Of a stretch of 64,000 bases of DNA, positions 37,985 through 45,560 are shown piece by piece. A program made the position numbers and the translations under genes. Position 1 is the first letter of the stretch. The number at the start of each line of letters is the position of its first letter. Under the pieces are notes generated by a model. That model saw nothing but the letters and a program-made list of their open reading frames with translations. It made no database searches and had not been told where the DNA came from. The stretch is from Pirellulaceae bacterium (GTDB lineage Bacteria; Planctomycetota; Planctomycetia; Pirellulales; Pirellulaceae), in the NCBI GenBank assembly GCA_022448315.1, contig JAKVCA010000029.1:37010-101009 (forward strand), read 5' to 3'.

Positions 37985-38698
37985 ATGTCATGGTTTTTCA
38001 TGTGCGTCCTGCTGATCGGTGACGGGCTTGCCGAGAGATCGGTCGACCGCACCATGATGATTGAGGCGGGTAAACGGCCCTATTCTCAGATGGATCGCGA
38101 TTTCCGTGCTTTCGTACTTCGGGAGACACGAGCCCAATCGGAAGCGGAGCGGGCGGCGGCCATCGAAGACCTTTGTGATCTTTATGAGGAATTGAAACAG
38201 GATCCTCGCTTGGCGACTTCAGCCGTGCTTCAGGGATATAAGGCCAAATTCTATAGCCGGTTGCAGAGGGTGAAACGTGAACTCGAGGCGAAGCTGAAAC
38301 GAGAGCAACGGGCGTCGGTCAAGGCCACGGGCAATGGTGTTGGTGACGGCGCATTTCCTTCGAACGGCTTGACCCAGGATCAAGCAACGCTTGATGTCGA
38401 GGTCAGTGGTTGTTTCTCAGGACAGTTTCCCCTGCTTTTCGCGGCAAATGGAGGGCCAACGCCCCTATTTTGGTATGCGGGTGGAAGTCGCGCCGGGGGG
38501 GCGAACGGGGATTATGGCGATGATCTCGTCCAATTGATCCAGCGGACCGTCAAGCCCGACTTCTGGGATGTGAATGGTGGGCCGGGATCCATCTATTTTT
38601 ACCGGCCCTTGAATGCTTTGGTCATTCGTGCGACGTCCGAGGTTCATCGCGATCTCGGCGGCGCGTTGGACGGACTTCGAAAGGCGGGTGGACGGTAA
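37985..38698 (+). CDS. Conserved planctomycete protein of unknown function
   Basis: 237 residues from ATG 37985, with GGAG upstream (GAGGAGACC). A short hydrophobic start (MSWFFMCVLLIGDG) may be a signal segment. The middle is a charged helical region (AERAAAIEDLCDLYEELK, LQRVKRELEAKLKREQ) of coiled-coil type. The C-terminal part (about 150-237) has VEVSGCFSGQFPLLFAANGG, a Gly-rich stretch, DDLVQLIQRTVKPDFWDVNGGPGSIYFYRPLNALVIRATSEVHRDLGGALDGLRKAG. The 'DVNGGPG-I-Y-PL-LVIRAT-EVH' block recalls a planctomycete domain found in other secreted proteins and loosely resembles STN/secretin-like N domains. No function assigned. Confidence 0.82.
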   Translation: MSWFFMCVLLIGDGLAERSVDRTMMIEAGKRPYSQMDRDFRAFVLRETRAQSEAERAAAIEDLCDLYEELKQDPRLATSAVLQGYKAKFYSRLQRVKRELEAKLKREQRASVKATGNGVGDGAFPSNGLTQDQATLDVEVSGCFSGQFPLLFAANGGPTPLFWYAGGSRAGGANGDYGDDLVQLIQRTVKPDFWDVNGGPGSIYFYRPLNALVIRATSEVHRDLGGALDGLRKAGGR

Positions 38699-39160
38699 CT
38701 TTGCCCGCATGAATGTTGTCGGTATTTTGCAGTCGAGCATCATAGTCGACGGACCGCCGAGAGTTTCGCTCAAAAAGGTGGGTGACCGGCAATACCGAAC
38801 CGCCCCCTTTTAGCCTTTTTGGCAGATTCGGTATAAAAGAGCTTATTCAGGCTCGTCTTTTTGGTGTTGAAACCCTGGTCAAGGACACTGACCCGACACC
38901 CTTGATTGGCCAGGAACATGCTTTTGGCGATGAGGACGGCAGGACTTTCGGGCGAATGATGAACTGCGCGACGCGTGCGTTTTTTCGATTGGCACCCTGA
39001 CTTGAACCCGTTATCGCATGCCCATGCATGAAAAGAAGATACTCGGTTCATCTGATCCTGCGTGTCGGATCGGAAACCTGATACCAAAGACGCGATAGTC
39101 TTCTCAGGATTTGATTTGAACAACGAGCAAGCTAAAGAGCGAGGGATTGAGCGGGCATCG
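38699..39160. other. Intergenic region, 462 nt
   Basis: Between two plus-strand genes. No convincing ORF, no strong hairpin. The end of the region may carry in-frame codons of the following hydrolase if its start is at GTG 39062 rather than ATG 39161. Otherwise nothing recognisable. Confidence 0.45.
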
Positions 39161-40054
39161 ATGCAAGAGTCCTGGCGGGCTTTGTATCCGTTCGAAGACC
39201 GGTCCATCCAGATCAAAGACCCTGCCGACTCCGTGTGTCATCGCTACCATTACGTTGACGAAGGTGACGGTCGCCCTTTGTTGATGGTGCACGGTAATCC
39301 GACATGGTCGTTCTACTGGCACCGTCTGATCCAGGAGTTGCGGGGAGAGTATCGATGTATGGCGGTGGATCACATCGGTTGCGGCTTGAGTGATAAACCC
39401 CAACGCTACGGTTATCGTTTGGACGATCATATCCGCAACCTGGTCGAACTGATCGACACTCTGGACCTACAGGACTTGACGCTTCTTGTGCACGATTGGG
39501 GAGGTGCGATTGGTTTAGGGGCAGCTTTGGAACGCCCTGAACGATTTTCACGTCTGGTGCTTTTCAACACCGGCGCTTTTCCCCCGCCGTATGTTCCTCT
39601 GCGGATTGCGGCTTGTCGTTGGCCCCTGTTTGGGACGCTTGCGATCCGTGGGTTCAATGCCTTCGCGCGGGCTGCGATCACGATGGCGGTGGAGGATCGT
39701 CACAGCCTTTCGCCTCCAGTCAAAGAAGGCCTCGTTGCACCTTATGACAACTGGAAAAATCGCATTGCAACACACCGTTTTGTTCAAGACATCCCGCGTC
39801 GTGCTGACCACCCAACGTGGAAGCGACTCGAAGCGATCGAGGCGGGTTTGACCCAATTCAAAGATTTGCCCAAGTGTCTTATTTGGGGGATGAAAGACTG
39901 GTGTTTTCGTCCCGAGTGTCTGGAGCGCTTTGAAGCGGTTTGGCCGAACGCAGAGACGCACCGTTTCGGGGAAGTGGGTCACTATGTGGTTCTCGAGGCG
40001 CAAGAAAGGGTCAATACAACGGTCCGCGAATTTCTACGGAGGACCGACGCTTGA
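39161..40054 (+). CDS. Haloalkane dehalogenase-like alpha/beta hydrolase (DrbA/OleB type)
   Basis: 297 residues from ATG 39161 (GTG 39062 would add 33 non-family residues). The oxyanion region is VHGNPTWSFYWHRL; the nucleophile motif HDWGG has Asp at about 112, with the neighbouring Trp that stabilises halide in dehalogenases; the acid is probably Asp in WGMKDWCF and the base His in GEVGHYVV near the C terminus. GNPTWSFYW together with an Asp nucleophile is shared by HLD-III dehalogenases such as Rhodopirellula DrbA and by OleB beta-lactone decarboxylases, so the reaction is one of these. The stop overlaps the next gene's start (TTGA), indicating an operon. Confidence 0.85.
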   Translation: MQESWRALYPFEDRSIQIKDPADSVCHRYHYVDEGDGRPLLMVHGNPTWSFYWHRLIQELRGEYRCMAVDHIGCGLSDKPQRYGYRLDDHIRNLVELIDTLDLQDLTLLVHDWGGAIGLGAALERPERFSRLVLFNTGAFPPPYVPLRIAACRWPLFGTLAIRGFNAFARAAITMAVEDRHSLSPPVKEGLVAPYDNWKNRIATHRFVQDIPRRADHPTWKRLEAIEAGLTQFKDLPKCLIWGMKDWCFRPECLERFEAVWPNAETHRFGEVGHYVVLEAQERVNTTVREFLRRTDA

Positions 40055-40944
40055 CTCATTCCCCGGTAGATTCCAAGGCGTCTGATCGGTCGCGATGGAG
40101 TTTGGGTCAACTGGCTGCGTTGGCTTGTACCTGGGAAGTTTGCGCGGCAAAACCGGGCAATGTTCATCGGGGCGCGGATTTTGATGACGTCACCGTTGGG
40201 GATTTCTTAACGAGCGGGCTGGCGATCACCCCATGGATACAATCGGCCGGTGAAACGTCGCTGGGCGCAGCGGTGCTGGGGTGCGTTGAATCCACGAGAG
40301 ATGCCGTCGGCACCAATACCAATCTGGGGATGGTCCTGCTTCTGGTTCCGCTGGCCAAGGCTGCAAACCGCTCGTTGGATTCTCTTGAAGATGGCGTCCG
40401 TTCGGTCCTCGACAGTTTGACACCGGAAGATAGTCGGGATGTTTATCAAGCCATCAACCTCGCACAACCCGGCGGACTTGGGCGGCGGGACTCGATGGAT
40501 ATCCGTGCGGAAGCGCCAGAGGACCTGTTGGCGGCGATGCGACATGCGTCAGAGCGGGATCGTGTTGCGAAGCAGTACGTGTCAGGTTTTGAGGATGTGC
40601 TGAGGGTGGTTGCCCCGAATCTCGTCGGGCATCTGGAGGCGGGCTTGTCGTTGAGTCAAGCCATTGTCCACGAGCACATCGCCTGTCTGTCTCGATGGGG
40701 CGACTCGCTGATCGTAAGGAAGTGTGGTGAAAAGATCGACCAGCGGGTGCGACATTTGGCGGGAGCGATTTTGGAATCAGGAAATCCAGGCGAAGAGAGT
40801 TATCATCAGGCGGTGTCTGATTTTGACTTCTGGTTACGCTCCGATGGACGGCGGCGAAACCCCGGAACGACGGCCGATCTCATCTGTGCCGCGCTTTTTG
40901 CGGCTCTGGTTCAAGGTCAACTTCGACCTCAAGCCTGGTCTTGA
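40051..40944 (+). CDS. CitG-like triphosphoribosyl-dephospho-CoA synthase family protein
   Basis: 297 residues from TTG 40051. The start is well supported: GGAGGA lies 7 nt upstream and TTG overlaps the preceding TGA in TTGA. Family motifs: AKPGNVHRGADFDDVTVGDFLTSG, GTNTNLGMVLLLVPLAKA and the helix GLSLSQAIVHEHIACLSRWGDSL. CitG/MdcB make the prosthetic-group precursor of citrate lyase or malonate decarboxylase; homologues without those enzymes occur in H4MPT-linked C1 gene clusters of methylotrophs and planctomycetes. The neighbouring PTPS-like gene and the FhcB gene in this window favour the second role (inference). Confidence 0.87.
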   Translation: MTHSPVDSKASDRSRWSLGQLAALACTWEVCAAKPGNVHRGADFDDVTVGDFLTSGLAITPWIQSAGETSLGAAVLGCVESTRDAVGTNTNLGMVLLLVPLAKAANRSLDSLEDGVRSVLDSLTPEDSRDVYQAINLAQPGGLGRRDSMDIRAEAPEDLLAAMRHASERDRVAKQYVSGFEDVLRVVAPNLVGHLEAGLSLSQAIVHEHIACLSRWGDSLIVRKCGEKIDQRVRHLAGAILESGNPGEESYHQAVSDFDFWLRSDGRRRNPGTTADLICAALFAALVQGQLRPQAWS

Positions 40945-40997
40945 TCTTGGAGGTCGAGTGGGCCAAGCATGTTAATAAAATTACGGTGGGTTTGGGT

Positions 40998-41516
40998 ATG
41001 TCTCAATCATGGATCAACGGAGAGGCGAGCTACTGGGTTTCGCTGCAGAAAGAGCAGTTGATTTTTTCGGCGGCTCACTTTATCACGTTCAACGGGAACA
41101 TCTGTGAGCGGATCCACGGTCACAACTATCGCGTCCGTTGTGATGTGGCTGGTCCGTTGGACGAGAATCAGTATGTGATCGACTTTATTGCTCTGCGGGA
41201 TAGCCTGTTTGAACTGACTCAGGAACTCGATCATCACGTACTTTTGCCGACGAAACATGCGGCAATCAAGGTCGCGCCCGATGACCATGAAGTGACGGTG
41301 ACCTTCGAATCGAAACGTTGGGTCTTTCCAAAAGATGATGCCGTACTCCTTCCGGTCGTAAATACTACGGCCGAGCAATTGGCGAGATACTTGATCGATC
41401 GACTGATCGCGAAATTGAAGGAACGCGGTTTGGAGTGTCCCCAACGTATTCGTTTAGGCGTTGATGAGAACGAAGGACAATGGGGTATCTGTGAAGTCGA
41501 TTGCGGGAGCGACTGA
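40998..41516 (+). CDS. 6-pyruvoyl-tetrahydropterin synthase/QueD-like protein
   Basis: 172 residues from ATG 40998; an upstream TTG at 40941 would overlap the CitG-like gene. Zinc-binding histidines are visible in FSAAHFI and in the C-x3-HGH motif CERIHGHNY, where Cys is the usual catalytic nucleophile. ELDHHVLL and GVDENEGQWGICEVD complete the T-fold active site (catalytic Glu). The family makes pyruvoyl-tetrahydropterin (PTPS), carboxytetrahydropterin for queuosine (QueD), or related pterins. It lies 53 nt after the CitG-like gene on the same strand. Membership of a tetrahydromethanopterin-type pterin pathway is an inference from context; QueD remains possible. Confidence 0.85.
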   Translation: MSQSWINGEASYWVSLQKEQLIFSAAHFITFNGNICERIHGHNYRVRCDVAGPLDENQYVIDFIALRDSLFELTQELDHHVLLPTKHAAIKVAPDDHEVTVTFESKRWVFPKDDAVLLPVVNTTAEQLARYLIDRLIAKLKERGLECPQRIRLGVDENEGQWGICEVDCGSD

Positions 41517-41753
41517 GTCATCGGTCGCTAGAGAACGGAGTGGGGTCGACCGCCGAGGACCGAGGTGGCTGGGGTTGATTCGAGACGATTTATTCACAGA
41601 AGTCCTTTGTTTACCTTCAACCTCGGGGCTGGAAACGCTAAACTGCGACCACGGTGGTGCGGAGAGAGTCGACGGAAAACCCGCACCAGAGCGTTTTTGG
41701 AGAAAGATCGGTCATTTGTTTCGAGATTGAGGCGTTAACCCGTACGAGCAAAA

Positions 41754-42404
41754 ATGAATAACCCTTATCAGATGCCAGCCGAGGCTCCGACCCCCACGAA
41801 ACCGGCACTTCCGGGTGTTTACAAAGCAATCGCGATCATTTTTATTGTCTTCGGCGGCTTTGGCATTCTCGGTAACCTTTGCGGGGTGCCTGCCGTGATA
41901 CTTCAAGGTGTTGCCACACAGGGCGCGGCTGGAACCTCAGCTGGTATAGGTTCAGTGGAGGATCTCGACGAGATGACTCCTGACCAATTCGGCGCGATGT
42001 TGCAGGTAGAAATGCAACCGCCCCTCGCCATCACTCTGATCATGTTGGCCGTGTCGTTTGGGGTGTCTTGCATCATGTTGACTGGTGGAATTATGGGCCT
42101 GAAGGGGACGCCTTCTTCCAAGAGGATTCTGATTGCCGGCTGCGTCGGTGGGGTTCTTTGCCAGATCATGTCCATCGGGTCCGGAATTTATCAAATGATG
42201 GCCATGAGTAAGGTCAGTGAGTTCATGGCAAATTCGCAGTTGGATGCAGAGATGGAGGCCATTGCCAGCTTCACCCATGGAATCGCGGTTGGTGCGAGCG
42301 CGTTTGGGATGATTGTTGGGGCCATTTTTGCTGCCCTTTATATTGCCGCCATGACCTTTTTGCTTCGGTCGGCTCGTGTGAAAAACTTCCTTCAGGCCAT
42401 ATAA
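41754..42404 (+). CDS. Membrane protein, four predicted helices, unknown function
   Basis: 216 residues from ATG 41754. Pro-rich cytoplasmic start (NPYQMPAEAPTPTKPALPG), then hydrophobic segments AIAIIFIVFGGFGILGNLCG, LAITLIMLAVSFGVSCIMLTGGIMGL, ILIAGCVGGVLCQIMSIGSGIY and AVGASAFGMIVGAIFAALYIAAMTFLL, with the extracytoplasmic loop carrying VEDLDEMTPDQFG. The N-terminal Pro/Gln-rich start is common in planctomycete small membrane proteins. No family recognised. It ends 15 nt before coaD and might share its transcript. Confidence 0.8.
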   Translation: MNNPYQMPAEAPTPTKPALPGVYKAIAIIFIVFGGFGILGNLCGVPAVILQGVATQGAAGTSAGIGSVEDLDEMTPDQFGAMLQVEMQPPLAITLIMLAVSFGVSCIMLTGGIMGLKGTPSSKRILIAGCVGGVLCQIMSIGSGIYQMMAMSKVSEFMANSQLDAEMEAIASFTHGIAVGASAFGMIVGAIFAALYIAAMTFLLRSARVKNFLQAI

Positions 42405-42419
42405 CTCGGGTGTTCTTTG

Positions 42420-42920
42420 ATGGCAGAGACACATCGAACAGCGGTCTACACGGGATCATTTGATCCTGTGACTTTGGGCCATCAGAGTGTGATCCAACGC
42501 AGTGCCAAGCTTTTCGACGAAGTGGTGGTGGCTGTCGGATTGAATGTCGAAAAGCAAATGCTTTTTTCAACGGACGAACGAGTCGAGCTACTTCAATCCG
42601 TGACCGATGCGCTGGCGAACGTTCGGGTGACAACCTTCGATGGTTTGGCCGTCGATTACGTTCGTTCTATTGGGTCGCGAGTCATGATCCGAGGCTTGAG
42701 GCCTTTGACCGATACGGCGGGCGAGTTCACGATGATGATGGCCAATCGCCAATTGGATGCTGATATCGAAACCGTATTTTTGATGGCCGATGAATCGTTG
42801 ACCCACGTCTCAAGTTCTTTGATCAAACAGATCGCGCCGCTGGCGGATGATCAGAAATTGGCCCGTTTCGTACCTCATCAGGTGATTCCGGCCATTCGGG
42901 AGAAGTTTGGACTGGCTTGA
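42420..42920 (+). CDS. coaD: Phosphopantetheine adenylyltransferase
   Basis: 166 residues from ATG 42420 (TTG 42417 is one codon earlier). Motifs: AVYTGSFDPVTLGHQSVIQRSAKLF with the nucleotidyl-transferase T-x-G-H-type LGH box, GVDYVRSIGS...RGLRPLTDTAGEFTMMMANRQLD, and HVSSSLIKQIA (the ISSS-type motif). The product transfers AMP to 4'-phosphopantetheine to give dephospho-CoA. Length is normal. It converges with the SGNH hydrolase gene. Confidence 0.98.
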   Translation: MAETHRTAVYTGSFDPVTLGHQSVIQRSAKLFDEVVVAVGLNVEKQMLFSTDERVELLQSVTDALANVRVTTFDGLAVDYVRSIGSRVMIRGLRPLTDTAGEFTMMMANRQLDADIETVFLMADESLTHVSSSLIKQIAPLADDQKLARFVPHQVIPAIREKFGLA

Positions 42921-42950
42921 TGAAGGGCGTGCGACCCTCCGGGGGCTAAC

Positions 42951-44066
42951 TTATTGGCTCGCCATCGCCTTTCGGATGATCGGTTCGAAATGTTCGGCCA
43001 TTCGGTAAAAGCCGAGGTCGGTGGGATGGGAACTGTCCACGGTGGCCTCGTCGTCGTCTCCAAGCATGCCCTCTCCCCTGATGTACAGCAGGAAAGGATC
43101 GTCAGCGGCCTTGAGTCGGTCATAAGCTTCTTTCAACTCGCGGCGGCTATCTAGATTGCGTTGCAATTTGCCAGGATTGATCCAGCCATCGGCATACGTT
43201 CGATCTTCGACGAGAATGATGGGTGTCTTCGGGTGGGCTTTACGGAGAATCTCAACGAGAACGGGGGCTCGATCTTTCACTTCAGGAGCTTTCAGGTTGG
43301 GCAGACAATCCACCACGAATACCTCGGCGTCCAGCTCCGCAATCAACTCGGCCACTTCCGATTCCATGCGACCATTTCCTGAAAAACCCAGGTTGATGAC
43401 CGGCCGATTCAGGCGTCGCCCTAAGATCGCGGTGTGGACCATGCCGGGGCGGCTGGCGCAGGCACCATGCGTGATCGATGTTCCCCAGAACACGATCGGT
43501 TTTTTGGCGGTTTCGTCTCTCGGAAGTGGCTGGATGTCAGTGCCCTGCATTGTGCCAATGGAGAGTTGAGTGACGCCGTTATAAAGCGGGAAGTAGACCA
43601 TGGCTTCATGCTCTCTCCCATCCAGTCCGGAAATCAGAGTTGTGGTATTGTCCGATTGCCTGTTTGGACGACCGTTGGCGACCCATCGCCAACGTCCTTG
43701 GGAGTCGCGAAGATAAAGGTCGACGCCGCTCACACCGCTCGTCGGCATGTGGGGCATGTTCAAGCGATCGGAGCTCAGGGACCAGTTGACGGCAATGGAG
43801 GTCGAGTTTGTCCTGAAGCGAACGCAAAGGCCGGCAGAATGATGACTCAAGCTCCACACCGGATCACGGACGACGCCTTTTGCCTTCGCGGGAAGCCGAT
43901 CGAAGAGCGATTCTGTGTCTGTCCACCCTTGACCTTCGAGCGTCAACTGTTTTGCATTGGTCCAATCCCACTCGGCTGCTGATAGCTTGCCATTTGCAGC
44001 GAGAATCAAAAGGACCGAAAAGAACAGCACAGCGTGTAGACGACTCATCTTCTTTTTCCCGAGCAT
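42951..44066 (-). CDS. Exported GxDLY/SGNH-GDSL hydrolase
   Basis: 371 residues from ATG 44066 (M7 is an alternative); signal peptide RLHAVLFFSVLLILAANGKLSA. The N-terminal beta-sandwich (about 30-180) has the G-V-D-L-Y motif of the GxDLY domain plus SLSHHSAGLCVRFRTNSTSI. The SGNH domain starts near 185: IVFWGTSITHGACASRPG (block I, with Ser), GFSGNGRMESEVAELIAELDAEVFVVDCLPN (Gly/Asn blocks II-III), and the D-x-x-H block SSHPTDLGFYRMA. A secreted esterase/acetylesterase is likely, consistent with polysaccharide or sugar-ester breakdown, but the substrate is not determinable. Confidence 0.93.
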   Translation of the reverse strand: MLGKKKMSRLHAVLFFSVLLILAANGKLSAAEWDWTNAKQLTLEGQGWTDTESLFDRLPAKAKGVVRDPVWSLSHHSAGLCVRFRTNSTSIAVNWSLSSDRLNMPHMPTSGVSGVDLYLRDSQGRWRWVANGRPNRQSDNTTTLISGLDGREHEAMVYFPLYNGVTQLSIGTMQGTDIQPLPRDETAKKPIVFWGTSITHGACASRPGMVHTAILGRRLNRPVINLGFSGNGRMESEVAELIAELDAEVFVVDCLPNLKAPEVKDRAPVLVEILRKAHPKTPIILVEDRTYADGWINPGKLQRNLDSRRELKEAYDRLKAADDPFLLYIRGEGMLGDDDEATVDSSHPTDLGFYRMAEHFEPIIRKAMASQ

Positions 44067-44244
44067 GAGGTTGTAGGATTCTCAGTCCTTCAGCATAACG
44101 ACTTTTGGATAAGCTCGTCGACGCGTAAGCTCATTCCTCATTTGGACAGTCAGGCCTGGTTCACCTTGATCGGGGGTTCGAGTGTGTGGAACCCGGAGCT
44201 TGACACCCAGATCCATGTGAACGACACCGCAAATTTGTCCGTTT

Positions 44245-45093
44245 CTAAAACGCGATGGGGGAAAGATTCTGAAGCTCGATGAGTAGGATGAGGGAGCCCA
44301 TGAACAACAGGAACACGGCGAATCCGCGACGAAGTTTTGCTTGATTGATGTTGGAGGAGAGCTTCCGCCCCCAAAAACTTCCCGCGATGCCAATTGAGAC
44401 AAAGATCAAGGTGGTGGCGATCAGTTGGTTCAAGGTGAACGTCGAGTTGGGGGCAGCGAGCGCCTGCTGAAGACGTGGGAACTGAAAAAGAAACCCGCTT
44501 GTTGAATTGATCGAAATGATCGCCAAACTTGTGCCCACCGCACGCCGCATGGGCAACTTTGCAAACAATACCAAAGCAGGCACGATCAGGAAGCCACCCC
44601 CGACACCAATGAGGCCGGTCATGAATCCGACTCCCACCCCCTGCCCGATCGTGGCGAAAATGATCCGGCTCGCCTCTTTCCTTGTCGCCGAATGAAGGGC
44701 TTCGGGAGCCGTTTGATCATCGGGGGCCACATCACCCGTTTTTCCTCGTAGCATCCACGCTGCGGAGCCCAGAACAATCCCGCCAAAAATAATCAGCAGA
44801 AGTGAGCCGTCGATCTGATCACTGGCGAATTTACCGAGAAGCGTTCCCAGAATGCCAGGTAGGCCAAAGCCAAGTACCCGGACCCAGTCGGTCTCTCCCG
44901 CTTTTGCGTAAGGGATGACCGTGGCGATCGCGATCGCTCCGACGATCAACATGGATTCCGCGATGGCGACCTTGTCTGGATGTCCCACAAGATAGACGAG
45001 CACCGGTACGGTCAGAATGGAGCCCCCTGAACCGGTCAGCCCAAGCGTCAGACCGATCAACAGCCCGCCCAAAATCAGGAATAGCCACGCCAC
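44245..45093 (-). CDS. TauE/SafE family permease
   Basis: 282 residues from GTG 45093 (GGCGGAG 4 nt upstream). Eight or so hydrophobic segments with the family signatures FLILGGLLIGLTLGLTGSGGSILTVPVLVYLVG near the start and GLIGVGGGFLIVPALVLFAKLPMRRAVGTSLAIISINSTSG at mid-protein. TauE/SafE carriers export small organic sulfonates, sulfite or other organosulfur anions. Its start overlaps by 19 nt the end of an unassigned open frame on the same strand. Confidence 0.92.
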   Translation of the reverse strand: MAWLFLILGGLLIGLTLGLTGSGGSILTVPVLVYLVGHPDKVAIAESMLIVGAIAIATVIPYAKAGETDWVRVLGFGLPGILGTLLGKFASDQIDGSLLLIIFGGIVLGSAAWMLRGKTGDVAPDDQTAPEALHSATRKEASRIIFATIGQGVGVGFMTGLIGVGGGFLIVPALVLFAKLPMRRAVGTSLAIISINSTSGFLFQFPRLQQALAAPNSTFTLNQLIATTLIFVSIGIAGSFWGRKLSSNINQAKLRRGFAVFLLFMGSLILLIELQNLSPIAF

Positions 45094-45434
45094 AAACTCC
45101 GCCTTTTCTTGCCAGTGCCAATGATGTGTTGGGTGACATAAATTTTGAAAAACTCACCTTGGTCGTATCTTTTTCCGACTTGCGACTCAACGTTGGCTTC
45201 GGAACCGAAGCGAATCGGGACGTGAGTGAGGAGTTTGGAACCAGTGGGGACGCGACGCAGTTCGACTCCCTTCTGTTGCAACTGGAGGATCAAACGATCC
45301 CCGCACGATTTTACATCAAGATCGGTCCAAGGAAAGAACGCGGCGAAACGGTCACCCTCGCCGCGCAATGCATTCAGGAGTCCACTGCGGAAGGTTGGAG
45401 CCTGCCAAGTCCGGATCAGAAAGGTGTACCGGGT
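45075..45434 (-). other. Unassigned open reading frame without a canonical start
   Basis: A 119-codon frame on the minus strand, bounded upstream by TGA at 45435-45437, ending in TGA at 45075 inside the TauE/SafE start region. The reading has a protein-like composition (IRTWQAPTFRSGLLNALRGE, FPWTDLDVKSCGDRLILQLQ, VPTGSKLLTHVPIRFG, FFKIYVTQHIIGTGKKRR). The only ordinary start codon inside is TTG 45368 (97 residues, no obvious Shine-Dalgarno). Full length would require CTG 45419, or a frameshift joining the frame just upstream. No family recognised. It may be a real small gene co-transcribed with the permease, or a decayed one. Confidence 0.35.
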
Positions 45435-45560
45435 TCACGACGGCGGTATACTTGATGGCTTACTGATATCCGAATGGTTTTTGGATGATCGCAGTCGGCC
45501 TGGCCGCCAATAGGTTGGGTCGGCCTCGAAGGTTCTCTCCTCATTTGTGTCGCTACTTCA

